The notes: generated from the sequence alone by a model not told the origin. Positions 51,091-61,096 are shown, numbered from the stretch's first letter. The stretch is 64,000 nucleotides of DNA from Enterobacter sp. R4-368 (GCF_000410515.1 NC_021500.1:4588001-4652000); one strand, 5' to 3'. A program made the numbers and translations.

Positions 51091-53523
51091 TTATAAGGTA
51101 TGTTCAGTACGGGCGATAATGTCGTCCTGCGCATCTGGCGACAGGGCGGTAAAGAACGCCGAATAACCGGCGACGCGCACCACCAAATCGCGATACCGAT
51201 CCGGGTGTTTCTTCGCCTCCAGCAGCGTTTCGCGCGACACGATGTTGTACTGAATATGCCAGCCTTTATGCACCTCAAAGAAGGTGCGCAACAGCACCAT
51301 CAGCTTTTGCTTATCGCTCTCGTTTTCCAGCGTCGACGGATTCAGTTTCTGGTTCAGCAACACCCCGCCGAGAATCGCCTCCACCGGCAATTTACCCACC
51401 GAGCTTATCACCGCCGTCGGCCCCAGATGATCGGTGCCGGACGCCGGGCTTGCGCCCTCCGCCAGCGGCGTATGCGCTTTGCGACCATCCGGTGTCGCCA
51501 TCGTCGCTGCGCCAAACGGCACGTTCGCGGAAATGGACGAGGTTCCGGCGTAATAATTGCCACCGATCGGGCCGCGACCGTAACGCGGGTTGTGATACTG
51601 CTTCAGCTCATCGATATAGGTTTGATAAGCACGTACCAGCAGCGTATCCACGCTGTCATCATCGTTGCCGTATTTCGGCGCGCTGTTGACCAGCCGCTGG
51701 CGCAACTGTTCGTGCGTCAGGCCGTCAAAATCTTCTGCCAGTGCCTGCGCCAGTTGTTGTTGCCCGATAACACCCTGGTCAAAAACCAGCTTTTTCACCG
51801 CCGCGAGGCTGTTACCCAGGTTGGCGATCCCCACCTGCAAGCCGGACACCCAGTCATATTTCGCGCCACCTTGTTTAATGCTTTTCGCCCGTTCGATGCA
51901 GTCATCGACCAGCGCGGAGCAGAGAATATCAGGCACGTTCTCTTCCAGCATGGTGTCGACCACATACTCAATCTCAATGGATTTACGGGTGTAATAACGG
52001 ATCTGCCGATCCCACGCCTGCATCACCTCCTCGAAGCCGTGGAAATTACCCGCCGACAGCGCCTGGATCTGCGGCTGAAAGATTTTGCCGCTGGTGGCGT
52101 CGCGTCCGCCTTCCAGTGCCGCCAGCATCACGCGGGCGAAGTTGATAAAGCTCATGCCGGTGCAGCGGTAGCCCCATTTGCCGCCAACGGCGGTTTCAAT
52201 GCAGCCAATGGCCGCATAGTCGTAGGCGTCGGCGGTCTCAACGCCGAGTTTGATAAATTCTGGGATGACAATTTCATCGTTATTGAACGCGGGCATGCCA
52301 AAGCCGCAGCGAATAACCTGCACGCAGGCGTCGAGGAAGTCGTTGCTCATGCCGGCGTGGTAACGCACGCTCAGGTTCGGCTGGGTGGAACGCAGGCGTC
52401 CGCAGGATTCCAGAATCGCGTAAGAGAGCGGGTTAACCGCGTCGCGCGCTTCACCGTTATGCCACTGCTGACCGCCGATGGTGACGTTCTGATAGAGCGG
52501 GCTGCCCGCCGAGGCTTTCGAATGCGAGCCGGAGCGAATTTTGTTCACTTCCAGCAGTTTCAGCCAGCAACTGTGCAGCAGCTCAATGGCCTGTTCGCGC
52601 GGCAATGACTGCTGCAATTCAACATCGCGGCGATAGTACGGATACAGATACTGATCCATGCGTCCGAAAGAGACCGAATGCCCGTTGGATTCAATCTGCA
52701 AAATCAGCTGGATAAAGTAGCAGAGCTGCAACGCCTGCCAGAAGGTGCGCGGTGGTTCGTGGGCGATAATCAGGCAGTTTTCCGCTATCGCCAGCAGTTC
52801 ATCGCGGCGGTTTTGCCGCGTCTCTTCCGCGGCCATCTGGCGTGCCAGCCCGGCAAAACGTTCGATATGCAGGCTGACGGCTTCCAGCACAATATCAATC
52901 GCTTTTAAAAATTGATCGCCATGCAGGTCGTCGAACACAGTCAGGTTGATGCGCGTCCGGCGTTCATCCACTTTGTGGCGCAACCCGTCGAGGCCAAGCT
53001 CCAGCAGCAGCGGGAAGTTCACCGCCAGGTGCGCGTCGCCAGAAGTCATATTGCCTTCGGCTTTGATAATGCCGGTTTCCAGCAGCGCTTTTTGTTCGTC
53101 AGTAAACATACCGTAACAGCGATCCTGCACCGTCTGACCGCGCCACCACGGGCAGATCTCATGCAGCACGCGTTTGTTCTCTTCGCTAACCGCAAAGCCT
53201 GCGCCGGGGCGGTCGGCGAGCTCATCGATCTCTTTTTCGATCCACGAAACGGTGTATTCGGGGAAGATCGGCGCAGCGCGCACTTCGCTTGCCTGGTTAC
53301 CAATAATCAACTCGTCATGCTTGATCCAGATGGTACGTTCGGCCAGGTGATGCGCCAGCGCCAGCGCGCGGCGTACCGGCAGCGGTTTGTCCATGTTCTG
53401 CTGGTAAACCTGGGTGTAATGTCGGGCGCGCTCGGTGCAAACCGGTGGCTTCACAATATGCACCAGCGCGGTTTTATGGGCTTTTATACGATCGGTCAGG
53501 GTGTTGAGTTGCAGCGTGGTCAT
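51091..53523 (-). CDS. ybiW: Glycyl radical enzyme YbiW
   Basis: Oxygen-sensitive glycyl radical enzyme, 810 residues, the same length as E. coli YbiW (also called PflF). The radical glycine is Gly786 in RVAGYSAFF. The thiyl cysteine is Cys441 in the GCIE motif with general base Glu443. Pyruvate formate-lyase has adjacent cysteines here, so YbiW belongs to the lyase/dehydratase type. An N-terminal PFL-like ten-stranded barrel fills most of the chain. It follows ybiY by 4 bases. As I recall, the E. coli enzyme was recently linked to ring opening of 1,5-anhydroglucitol 6-phosphate; that cannot be tested from sequence alone. Confidence 0.93.
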   Translation of the reverse strand: MTTLQLNTLTDRIKAHKTALVHIVKPPVCTERARHYTQVYQQNMDKPLPVRRALALAHHLAERTIWIKHDELIIGNQASEVRAAPIFPEYTVSWIEKEIDELADRPGAGFAVSEENKRVLHEICPWWRGQTVQDRCYGMFTDEQKALLETGIIKAEGNMTSGDAHLAVNFPLLLELGLDGLRHKVDERRTRINLTVFDDLHGDQFLKAIDIVLEAVSLHIERFAGLARQMAAEETRQNRRDELLAIAENCLIIAHEPPRTFWQALQLCYFIQLILQIESNGHSVSFGRMDQYLYPYYRRDVELQQSLPREQAIELLHSCWLKLLEVNKIRSGSHSKASAGSPLYQNVTIGGQQWHNGEARDAVNPLSYAILESCGRLRSTQPNLSVRYHAGMSNDFLDACVQVIRCGFGMPAFNNDEIVIPEFIKLGVETADAYDYAAIGCIETAVGGKWGYRCTGMSFINFARVMLAALEGGRDATSGKIFQPQIQALSAGNFHGFEEVMQAWDRQIRYYTRKSIEIEYVVDTMLEENVPDILCSALVDDCIERAKSIKQGGAKYDWVSGLQVGIANLGNSLAAVKKLVFDQGVIGQQQLAQALAEDFDGLTHEQLRQRLVNSAPKYGNDDDSVDTLLVRAYQTYIDELKQYHNPRYGRGPIGGNYYAGTSSISANVPFGAATMATPDGRKAHTPLAEGASPASGTDHLGPTAVISSVGKLPVEAILGGVLLNQKLNPSTLENESDKQKLMVLLRTFFEVHKGWHIQYNIVSRETLLEAKKHPDRYRDLVVRVAGYSAFFTALSPDAQDDIIARTEHTL

Positions 53524-53527
53524 GGTT

Positions 53528-54427
53528 CTATCCTCGTAATGTCGCCGTCAGCCCTTTGCGCTGGGCACAATCCTGTGCAAACGCCAGCAGTTGCGGGGCG
53601 TCGAGCGGCTTCTCTGGGGCGGTGTAGGGTTCGCCGAGCAGGTGATACTTGTTCATGCCCAGCGTGTGGTAAGGCAAAAAATGAATGTCGCTGACGTTCA
53701 GCTCATCGGCGGCGAAGGCGGTAATGGCGCTTATGGCGTCTTTATCGGCATTAAAACCGGGGATCAGCGGCACGCGAATGGTGAGTTTTTTCCCCGCCTG
53801 TGCCAGCCGTTTCAGGTTATCCAGCACACGTTTTGCCGAGCCGCCGGTCCACTGGCGAAACGTGGCATCATCGACATGTTTTAAATCAGCGAGAAACAGA
53901 TCAACAAAGGGCAGGGACGGTTCGATATAGCGCCACGGCACATGCAGGCAGGTTTCCACTGCCGTATGAATGCCGTGCTGATGGCTGCTCTGGAGCAGTT
54001 GCTGCGCCAGTTGCGGGTTCATAAACGGCTCGCCGCCGGAAAGGGTGATGCCGCCGCCGCTGCGGTCATAAAAGGGTTTATCGCGCAAAACGGTAGCCAT
54101 AATATCGCCCACATCTGGCGTCTCACCGCAGACACTCAGCGCCTCGGTCGGGCAGCACCCGGTGAGCGCATCCAGCTGTCTATCATCAAGTTTTTCGCGA
54201 TGGATAAGCAAACCGTTTACCGCACGTTCGATCACCTTTGGCGCGGCGTGCTGGCATAAATCACACCCGGCAAGGCACAGACGGTTGTCAAAGAGCAGAT
54301 CCCGCGTGCGGCTGCGGCTCTCCGGGTTCTGGCACCAGCGGCAGCTTAACGAGCAGCCTTTCAGGAACACGACAGTGCGAATGCCCGGGCCGTCATGAGT
54401 GGAATAGCGCTGGATGTTGAAGATCAT
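53528..54427 (-). CDS. ybiY: Glycyl radical enzyme activase YbiY
   Basis: Radical-SAM enzyme that installs the glycyl radical on YbiW, 299 residues. The CxxxCxxC cluster is Cys25, Cys29 and Cys32 ([13 protein letters not shown]). A ferredoxin-like insert with Cys51, Cys55, Cys58 and Cys91/Cys92 (CCPTEAL), plus Cys100, can hold further iron-sulphur centres. The SAM motif GGEPF follows ([11 protein letters not shown]). The E. coli protein is nine residues longer as I recall. Its ribosome-binding site lies inside a predicted 8-bp hairpin and the shared 14-bp repeat is 38 bases upstream. It leads the ybiY-ybiW operon. Confidence 0.94.
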   Translation of the reverse strand: MIFNIQRYSTHDGPGIRTVVFLKGCSLSCRWCQNPESRSRTRDLLFDNRLCLAGCDLCQHAAPKVIERAVNGLLIHREKLDDRQLDALTGCCPTEALSVCGETPDVGDIMATVLRDKPFYDRSGGGITLSGGEPFMNPQLAQQLLQSSHQHGIHTAVETCLHVPWRYIEPSLPFVDLFLADLKHVDDATFRQWTGGSAKRVLDNLKRLAQAGKKLTIRVPLIPGFNADKDAISAITAFAADELNVSDIHFLPYHTLGMNKYHLLGEPYTAPEKPLDAPQLLAFAQDCAQRKGLTATLRG

Positions 54428-54432
54428 TTTTT

Positions 54433-54457
54433 ATCTCCATTTATTTCATATGGAGAT
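54433..54457 (-). promoter_or_regulatory. Hairpin that hides the ybiY ribosome-binding site
   Basis: ATCTCCAT (54450-54457 read on the minus strand) pairs perfectly with ATGGAGAT (54433-54440), which contains the GGAG site six bases before the ybiY ATG, around a 9-base A/T-rich loop. In the folded form ribosome access would be blocked. Whether the hairpin responds to temperature, a ligand or an RNA is unknown. Confidence 0.6.
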
Positions 54458-54464
54458 TAAATTA

Positions 54465-54478
54465 CTTTCGAATGAAAG
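54465..54478. promoter_or_regulatory. Shared 14-bp inverted repeat, site before ybiY
   Basis: CTTTCGAATGAAAG is the exact reverse complement of the site before ybiU. It lies 38 bases upstream of the ybiY ATG, next to the SD-masking hairpin. Confidence 0.75.
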
Positions 54479-54511
54479 TTTCCGTGACGAGAGTCGACCT
54501 TTTATCGCGAT

Positions 54512-54535
54512 GCCGGATGACGTTGCGCCATCCGG
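54512..54535. repeat. REP-like palindrome after moeB
   Basis: GCCGGATG-ACGTTGCG-CATCCGG-type hairpin (GCCGGATG at 54512-54519, CATCCGG to 54535) resembles a short REP unit. It stands between the moeB stop codon and the ybiY regulatory region, where it can stabilise or end the moeAB transcript. Confidence 0.6.
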
Positions 54536-54549
54536 AAAATAAAGGGAGA

Positions 54550-55302
54550 TTAACGCCCGCAGACGTCGCAGGCAGAATTGCGCAGCAGTTTCATTTCACG
54601 GAACTGGCAGGTCATCGCATCGTACATCACGATTTTTCCCGCCGCCGGCGTACCGTAATGCGCCAGCACTTTGATGGCTTCCATCGCCTGCAACGAACCA
54701 ATCACCCCGACCAGCGGCGCCATGACACCCGCTTCAACACAGGTCAGCGCATTATCGCCAAACAAGCGGCTCAGACAGCGATAGCACGGGTCGTTTTCGC
54801 CCCAGGAAAAGACGCTGATCTGGCCTTCCATGCGAATGGCCGCACCGGAAACCAGCGGCACGCGATGCTGGAAACAGCCCGCGTTGAGCTGGTTACGAAT
54901 CGCGACGTTATCGGTGCAATCCAGCACCAGGTCGTGTGCGGCAATCTGTGTGAGCAGCGCCGTATCATCAAGCAGGGCGTTGATGGCGGTGTAGTGCACA
55001 TTGGGGTTGATGCGCAGTAACGATTCGCGCGCCGAGTCCACTTTTGCCACGCCGATATCCGCGTCGCTGTGCAGCGTCTGGCGTTGCAGGTTGGAGAGCG
55101 CCACGGTATCAAAATCGAGCAGCGTCATCTGCCCGATGCCTGCCGCGGCCAGATATTGTGTGGCGGCGCAGCCGAGGCCGCCGAGCCCGACCACCAGTAC
55201 GCGAGCGGCTTTTAACCGCTCCTGGCCATCGAAATCAAAACCGCGCAAAATAATCTGCCGGTTATAGCGCATCATCTCCGTGTCGCTGAGTGCTTCAGCC
55301 AT
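54550..55302 (-). CDS. moeB: Molybdopterin-synthase adenylyltransferase MoeB
   Basis: Adenylates the C-terminus of MoaD for sulfur transfer in molybdenum cofactor synthesis. It has 250 residues (249 in E. coli). The E1-like nucleotide motif is VVGLGGLGCAATQYL (about residues 36-50). Two CxxC zinc pairs are seen, CYRC (about 172-175) and CDVC (near the C-terminus). It starts 2 bases after the moeA stop codon, so the two are one operon. fsaA, which lies between ybiY and moeB in E. coli, is absent. Confidence 0.96.
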   Translation of the reverse strand: MAEALSDTEMMRYNRQIILRGFDFDGQERLKAARVLVVGLGGLGCAATQYLAAAGIGQMTLLDFDTVALSNLQRQTLHSDADIGVAKVDSARESLLRINPNVHYTAINALLDDTALLTQIAAHDLVLDCTDNVAIRNQLNAGCFQHRVPLVSGAAIRMEGQISVFSWGENDPCYRCLSRLFGDNALTCVEAGVMAPLVGVIGSLQAMEAIKVLAHYGTPAAGKIVMYDAMTCQFREMKLLRNSACDVCGR

Positions 55303-55304
55303 CT

Positions 55305-56537
55305 TTAGCCTCCGAAGAGATGGTTAAACATCTCGACATCCACCCATTCACCGGCTTCGACATTGCCACGTTCGCGCTCCAGCACCACAAAGCAGTTACC
55401 CTGGCTAAAGGAGCTGAAAATATGTGAACCCTGGTGCCCGGTGCTGCGCACTTCCAGCGTGCCATCGTCGCCACGGCTTAACACGCCACGCTGAAAATCG
55501 AGACGCCCCGGCGACTTTTTCAGGCGCTCTGCCGCACGGGCGCGAAAACGCAGCGGCTGCGTATCGGCGGTGTTACCGGCAAGTTTCGCCAGCAGCGGTT
55601 GTACCAGCTGATAAAAGGTGAGCGTCGCGGAAACCGGGTTGCCCGGCAGGCCGCAGAACCAGCTGTTTTTGAGCTTACCGAAGGCGAACGGTTTACCCGG
55701 CTTGATCGCCAGTTTCCAGAATGCGATTTCGCCCAGCTCATCGAGAATAGTTTTGGTGTAATCGGCTTCGCCCACCGACACGCCGCCGGAGCTCAGCACC
55801 ACATCGGCCTGGCTGTCGGCAGCAATAAAGGTGTCGCGCAGCTTCTGCGGGTCATCCGGCACGATGCCAAGGTTAATCACCTCATAACCGAGCTGGCTCA
55901 GCATCAGGTGAACGGATAGGCGGTTGGTATCGTAGATTTGCCCGTCAGCCAGCGGCTGGCCTGGCAGTTGCAGTTCGTCGCCGGTGGAAAACAGCGCCAC
56001 GCGCACTTTGCGCAGCACACTAACATCGGCAATGCCCAGCGAGGCAATGACCGGCAGCTCGGCGGCAGTCAGTTTTGTGCCCGCCGTAAAAACGCTGGCA
56101 CCTTGTCGAATATCTTCGCCCGCGCGGCGGATATTCTGATTGGCCCGCACCTCGGCGGTAAAACAAATACCGGCGTCGGTCTGTTCGGTCTGTTCCTGCA
56201 TCACTACCGCATCGCACCCGGCGGGGATCGGCGCACCGGTCATAATGCGTATACAGGTGCCGGCAGGCCACTCGCCGTCGAAGGGCTGCCCGGCAAACGC
56301 TTTACCCGCCACCGGCAGGGCGTTACCACTTTGTACCTCCGCCAGCCGCACGGCGTAGCCGTCCATCGCCGAGTTATCAAAACCCGGTACGTTCAGCGGA
56401 GAGATAATATCTTGCGCCACCACGCGGCCAAAACAGGCCACCAGCGGCAGGGTTTCGCTTTCAGTCAGCGGTGAAATGCGTGACAGCATCTGTGACAGGG
56501 CCGTATCGAGCGAGATCAGGCCGTTTGATGATTCCAT
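55305..56537 (-). CDS. moeA: Molybdopterin molybdenumtransferase MoeA
   Basis: Inserts molybdate into adenylylated molybdopterin. It has 410 residues (411 in E. coli). Domain order is as in the family: [10 protein letters not shown] (residues 57-66, the conserved active-site loop), the MoCF-fold domain with [15 protein letters not shown] (about 247-261) and [10 protein letters not shown], then a C-terminal beta domain. It is divergent from iaaA across 163 bases. Confidence 0.96.
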   Translation of the reverse strand: MESSNGLISLDTALSQMLSRISPLTESETLPLVACFGRVVAQDIISPLNVPGFDNSAMDGYAVRLAEVQSGNALPVAGKAFAGQPFDGEWPAGTCIRIMTGAPIPAGCDAVVMQEQTEQTDAGICFTAEVRANQNIRRAGEDIRQGASVFTAGTKLTAAELPVIASLGIADVSVLRKVRVALFSTGDELQLPGQPLADGQIYDTNRLSVHLMLSQLGYEVINLGIVPDDPQKLRDTFIAADSQADVVLSSGGVSVGEADYTKTILDELGEIAFWKLAIKPGKPFAFGKLKNSWFCGLPGNPVSATLTFYQLVQPLLAKLAGNTADTQPLRFRARAAERLKKSPGRLDFQRGVLSRGDDGTLEVRSTGHQGSHIFSSFSQGNCFVVLERERGNVEAGEWVDVEMFNHLFGG

Positions 56538-56632
56538 AGTTAATATCCAGTCAACGCGATGAAGCGGCCATTATGGCAGAAAAGAGAAGGCCTCAACATG
56601 CCTTACGCCTACCCCGTTGTAATGACATTGCT

Positions 56633-56661
56633 TTACATCGTTGTAACGACTTTCTATATTC
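56633..56661 (+). promoter_or_regulatory. Promoter of the iaaA-gsiABCD operon
   Basis: TTTACA (56633-56638) and TATATT (56656-56661) are 17 bases apart and match 5 of 6 consensus bases each. The spacer and upstream bases carry two direct copies of CGTTGTAA(T/C)GAC at 56616-56627 and 56640-56651, 24 bases apart, so a regulator may sit over the promoter. Confidence 0.7.
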
Positions 56662-56700
56662 AGAAATCCCTCCAGGCGCAGAGAAATTCAGGCGGCACAA

Positions 56701-57642
56701 ATGGTTAAAGCGGTAATCGCAATACACGGCGGTGCGGGTGCTATCGGCCGTGCGCAGATGAGCCCGGAAAAAGAGCAACGTTACGTACATGTACTTTCGT
56801 CAATTATCGAAACCGGACAGCGCATGCTGGAATCGGGCGTAAGCGCGCTGGATGTGGTAACGGAAGCGGTGCGGCTGCTGGAGGAGTGTCCCTTATTTAA
56901 CGCCGGTATCGGCGCGGTATTTACCCGCGATGAAACCCATGAGCTGGATGCCTGCGTGATGGACGGCAACACACTACAAGCGGGCGCGGTGGCGGGCGTC
57001 AGCCGCTTGCGCAATCCGGTACTGGCGGCGCGTCTGGTGATGGAGCACAGCCCGCACGTTTTCATGATTGGCGAAGGGGCGGAAAAGTTTGCCTTTTCCC
57101 ACGGTATGGAGGCGGTATCGCCGAGCCTGTTTTCCACCCCGGAACGCTTTGCGCAATTGATGGAAGCGCGCGACGCCGGGAACACCGTGCTGGATCATGG
57201 CGGTGCGCCGCTCGATGAGAGCAAAAAATTTGGCACCGTGGGGGCGGTGGCGCTGGATAAGCAGGGCAACCTGGCGGCTGCGACATCAACCGGCGGCATG
57301 ACCAATAAATTACCGGGTCGCGTGGGCGACAGCCCACTGCCCGGCGCAGGTTGCTATGCCAATAACGCCAACGTGGCGGTCTCCTGCACCGGCACCGGCG
57401 AAGTATTTATCCGCGCGCTGGCGGCTTACGACATCGCCGCGCTGATGGAGTACGGCGGTTTGAGTTTGCAGGAAGCCTGCGATGCCGTGGTGATGGAAAA
57501 ACTGCCGGCGCTGGGCGGTAGCGGTGGGCTGATTGCGGTTGATCGCGAAGGTAACGTGGCGTTGCCGTTCAACAGTGAAGGGATGTATCGCGCGTGGGGT
57601 TACGCGGGCGATGCGCCAAGCGTGGGCATTTATCGTGAATAA
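56701..57642 (+). CDS. iaaA: Isoaspartyl peptidase/L-asparaginase IaaA
   Basis: Ntn-hydrolase that cleaves isoaspartyl dipeptides and asparagine. It has 313 residues (321 in E. coli). It is made as a precursor and cuts itself before Thr179 in [10 protein letters not shown], which becomes the N-terminal nucleophile of the beta chain. [23 protein letters not shown] is the conserved substrate region. It heads the iaaA-gsiABCD operon, pairing intracellular peptide hydrolysis with peptide uptake. The start at 56701 has only a modest AGGCGG site. Confidence 0.95.
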   Translation: MVKAVIAIHGGAGAIGRAQMSPEKEQRYVHVLSSIIETGQRMLESGVSALDVVTEAVRLLEECPLFNAGIGAVFTRDETHELDACVMDGNTLQAGAVAGVSRLRNPVLAARLVMEHSPHVFMIGEGAEKFAFSHGMEAVSPSLFSTPERFAQLMEARDAGNTVLDHGGAPLDESKKFGTVGAVALDKQGNLAAATSTGGMTNKLPGRVGDSPLPGAGCYANNANVAVSCTGTGEVFIRALAAYDIAALMEYGGLSLQEACDAVVMEKLPALGGSGGLIAVDREGNVALPFNSEGMYRAWGYAGDAPSVGIYRE

Positions 57643-57661
57643 TGCGAGTGGGGTTGCGCGG

Positions 57662-59521
57662 ATGGAAACCGACGCGAACATGGTGCTGGATGTCAGTAAT
57701 CTGAACGTCGCTTTCAGCCATGACAAGCAACTCGTCCCGGCGGTTCGCCATCTCTCCTTTTCCCTTAAACGCGGCGAAACGCTGGCGATTGTCGGCGAAT
57801 CCGGCTCCGGTAAATCGGTTACCGCGCTCGCGTTGCTGCGCCTGATTGAGCAGGCGGGCGGCGAAGTGAGCTGCGATCATATGCGTCTGACCCGGCGTAA
57901 CCGGCAGAATGTGGAGCTTACCCGGCTGAGCGCATCGCAGATGCGCAGCGTGCGCGGCGCGGATATCGCGATGATTTTTCAGGAGCCGATGACCTCGCTC
58001 AACCCGGTGTTTCCGGTGGGCGAGCAGATCGCCGAGTCAATTCGCCTGCACCAGAAGCTGGGGCGCGAAGACGCCATGATTGAAGCGCGGCGTATGCTCG
58101 ATCTGGTGCGCATCCCGGAATCGCAGTCGATTTTATCCAGCTTTCCACATCAGCTTTCCGGCGGCATGCGTCAGCGCGTGATGATTGCCATGGCGCTCTC
58201 CTGTCGCCCGGCGGTGCTGATTGCCGACGAACCGACCACCGCGCTGGATGTCACGATCCAGGCGCAGATCCTGCAACTCATCGCCGTACTGCAAAAAGAG
58301 ATGTCGATGGGGGTGATTTTCATCACGCACGATATGGGCGTGGTCGCTGATGTTGCCGACCGCGTACTGGTGATGAACCAGGGCGAAGCGGTAGAAACCG
58401 GCAGCGTTGAGCAGATTTTCAACCATCCGCAGCATCCGTATACCAAAGCGCTGCTGGCGGCGGTGCCCAAACTGGGGGCGATGCACGGCAGCACGCTGCC
58501 GCGCCGTTTTCCGCTGATCTCACCGAAAAACCCGGCGCATCAGGAAGCGGAAATTGAACAGGATACAGTCGTGCCGGGCGAGCCGATTTTGCAGGTGCGC
58601 GATCTGGTGGCGCGCTTCCCGCTGCGCAGCGGTATTCTTAATCGCGTCACCAAAGAGGTGCACGCTGTGGAAGGGGTGAGTTTTGATCTCTGGCCTGGCG
58701 AGACGCTGTCGCTGGTGGGCGAATCCGGCAGCGGTAAATCCACCACCGGGCGCGCGCTGCTGCGCCTGGTGGAGCACCAGAGCGGTTCTATCACCTTTAA
58801 CGGCGAGCGCATTGATACGCTGCCGGATAGCAAAATGAAACGCATCCGCCGCGATATTCAGTTTATTTTTCAGGATCCGTACGCCTCGCTGGACCCGCGC
58901 CAGACCGTTGGCGATTCCATTATCGAACCGCTGCGGGTGCACAATTTATTGGGTGAAGAAGAGGGGCGGCAGCGCGTGGAGTGGCTGCTGGAGCGCGTCG
59001 GTCTGAAGCCGGAACATGCCTGGCGCTACCCGCATGAGTTTTCCGGCGGGCAGCGTCAGCGCATCTGCATTGCCCGGGCGCTGGCGCTCAACCCGCGCGT
59101 GGTGGTGGCGGACGAATCCGTTTCGGCGCTGGATGTTTCGATCCGCGCGCAAATCATCAATTTACTGCTCGATTTGCAGCGTGAGATGGGCATTGCGTTT
59201 CTGTTTATCTCGCATGATATGGCGGTGGTAGAACGCATCAGCCACCGCGTCGCGGTGATGTACCTTGGGCAAATTGTTGAGATCGGCCCACGGCAGGCGG
59301 TGTTTGAAAACCCGCAGCATCCGTATACACGTAAGTTAATGTCGGCGGTGCCGGTTGCCGACCCTGCGCACCATCACGCGCAGCGTGTGTTGTTGTCTGA
59401 TGACATGCCCAGCAATATCCGCAAACGCGGCGAGTCAATGCAACGCGTGCAGTTGCAGAATGTGGGGCCGGGGCATTTTGTTGCCCGCTCGACGCCCGGC
59501 AGCACGCAATCCCGTTTTTAA
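57662..59521 (+). CDS. gsiA: Glutathione ABC importer ATPase GsiA
   Basis: Cytoplasmic ATPase of the glutathione importer GsiABCD, 619 residues. Two fused oligopeptide-type ATPase domains: first Walker [10 protein letters not shown] (about residues 42-50), LSGGMRQR and [11 protein letters not shown]; second GESGSGKST (about 355-363), FSGGQRQR and [11 protein letters not shown]. Each ends with the HPYT(K/R) oligopeptide signature. In the second Walker B, Ser replaces the usual Pro (DES). I start at the ATG at 57662, with GGGG 8 bases upstream. A GTG nine codons earlier is possible. It lies 19 bases after iaaA. Confidence 0.94.
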   Translation: METDANMVLDVSNLNVAFSHDKQLVPAVRHLSFSLKRGETLAIVGESGSGKSVTALALLRLIEQAGGEVSCDHMRLTRRNRQNVELTRLSASQMRSVRGADIAMIFQEPMTSLNPVFPVGEQIAESIRLHQKLGREDAMIEARRMLDLVRIPESQSILSSFPHQLSGGMRQRVMIAMALSCRPAVLIADEPTTALDVTIQAQILQLIAVLQKEMSMGVIFITHDMGVVADVADRVLVMNQGEAVETGSVEQIFNHPQHPYTKALLAAVPKLGAMHGSTLPRRFPLISPKNPAHQEAEIEQDTVVPGEPILQVRDLVARFPLRSGILNRVTKEVHAVEGVSFDLWPGETLSLVGESGSGKSTTGRALLRLVEHQSGSITFNGERIDTLPDSKMKRIRRDIQFIFQDPYASLDPRQTVGDSIIEPLRVHNLLGEEEGRQRVEWLLERVGLKPEHAWRYPHEFSGGQRQRICIARALALNPRVVVADESVSALDVSIRAQIINLLLDLQREMGIAFLFISHDMAVVERISHRVAVMYLGQIVEIGPRQAVFENPQHPYTRKLMSAVPVADPAHHHAQRVLLSDDMPSNIRKRGESMQRVQLQNVGPGHFVARSTPGSTQSRF

Positions 59522-59554
59522 CTGAGCACTGGCAGGGTTCTTCAGGAGAGCAAC

Positions 59555-61096
59555 ATGACACAATTCATTTCACGGCACTGGCGGGGACTCGCCAGCGTGA
59601 TGTTTGCGCTGACCGCCATCCCGGCCGTTGCGGCGAAGGATGTGGTTGTCGCGGTGGGATCCAATTTCACTACCCTTGACCCGTATGATGCCAACGACAC
59701 GCTGTCGCAGGCGGTGGCGAAATCGTTCTATCAGGGGCTATTTGGCCTTGATAAAGATATGCAGCTGGAATACGTGCTGGCAGAAAGCTACAGCGTTTCC
59801 GCTGACGGCATGGTCTATACCATCAACTTGCGCCACGGGGTAAAGTTCCAGGATGGTACGGACTTTGACGCCGCTGCGGTAAAAGCGAACCTCGACCGCG
59901 CCAGCAATCCGCGCAACAGCCTGAAGCGCTATAACCTGTATAAAAATATCGCCAGAACCGATGTGGTGGATGCCTACACGGTAAAAATCACCCTCAAGCA
60001 GCCTTTTTCCGCGTTTATCAATATCCTCGCCCACCCGGCAACGGCCATGATTTCTCCGGCGGCGCTGCAAAAATATGGCAACGACATTGGTTTTCACCCG
60101 GTCGGCACCGGCCCGTATGAACTGGAAGCGTGGAACCAGACCGATTACGTGAAAGTGAAGAGATTCGCCGGGTACTGGCAGCAAGGTTTACCCAAGCTGG
60201 ACTCCATTACCTGGCGGCCGGTGGTGGACAACAACACCCGCGCGGCGATGCTGCAAACCGGCGAAGCGCAGTTTGCCTTCCCCATCCCTTACGAGCAGGC
60301 GGAAGTGCTGAAAAGAAACAGCAAGCTGGAGCTGGTCGCCAGCCCGTCGATTATGCAGCGTTACATCAGCATGAATGTCACGCAAAAACCGTTCGATAAC
60401 CCGAAAGTGCGCGAGGCGATCAACTACGCTATCAACCGCCCGGCCCTGGTGAAAGTGGCGTTCGCCGGTTTCGCGACGCCCGCCACCGGCGTTGTACCGC
60501 CAACCATTGCCTATTCCCAGGCCTATCAACCCTGGCCGTACGATCCGGCAAAAGCCCGCGAACTGCTAAAAGAAGCCGGTTATCCGCAGGGGTTCAGCAC
60601 CACTTTGTGGTCGTCGCATAACCACAGCACCGCGCAGAAAGTATTACAGTTTACCCAGCAGCAACTGGCGCAGGTGGGCATTAGAGTGCAGGTGACGGCG
60701 ATGGACGCCGGGCAGCGCGCAGCGGAAGTGGAAGCCAAAGCGCAGGCGCAGAGCGGCGTGCGCATGTTCTACACCGGCTGGTCGGCCTCGACCGGCGAAG
60801 CTGACTGGGCGCTGTCGCCGCTGTTCGCCTCATGGAACTGGCCGCCAACGCAGTTCAACACCGCGTTTTACAGCAACCCGCAGGTGGATAAAGACCTGGC
60901 CGAGGCGTTAAAAACCACGGATGCCGCGGAGAAAGAGCAGTTGTACAAACAGGCGCAGGATCTCATCTGGCAGGAGTCGCCATGGGTGCCGCTGGTGGTG
61001 GAAAAGCTGGTTTCAGCACATAACAAGAAGCTCACCGGTTTCTACATTATGCCCGATACCGGGTTCAGTTTTGATAACGCGGATTTGGTGAAATAA
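59555..61096 (+). CDS. gsiB: Glutathione-binding periplasmic protein GsiB
   Basis: Periplasmic receptor of the glutathione importer, family 5 solute-binding protein, 513 residues (512 in E. coli). The signal peptide is about residues 1-27 (ends AVAA, mature KDVVVAVG). The family signature is around [25 protein letters not shown]. It follows gsiA by 33 bases with an AGGAG site. Confidence 0.96.
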   Translation: MTQFISRHWRGLASVMFALTAIPAVAAKDVVVAVGSNFTTLDPYDANDTLSQAVAKSFYQGLFGLDKDMQLEYVLAESYSVSADGMVYTINLRHGVKFQDGTDFDAAAVKANLDRASNPRNSLKRYNLYKNIARTDVVDAYTVKITLKQPFSAFINILAHPATAMISPAALQKYGNDIGFHPVGTGPYELEAWNQTDYVKVKRFAGYWQQGLPKLDSITWRPVVDNNTRAAMLQTGEAQFAFPIPYEQAEVLKRNSKLELVASPSIMQRYISMNVTQKPFDNPKVREAINYAINRPALVKVAFAGFATPATGVVPPTIAYSQAYQPWPYDPAKARELLKEAGYPQGFSTTLWSSHNHSTAQKVLQFTQQQLAQVGIRVQVTAMDAGQRAAEVEAKAQAQSGVRMFYTGWSASTGEADWALSPLFASWNWPPTQFNTAFYSNPQVDKDLAEALKTTDAAEKEQLYKQAQDLIWQESPWVPLVVEKLVSAHNKKLTGFYIMPDTGFSFDNADLVK

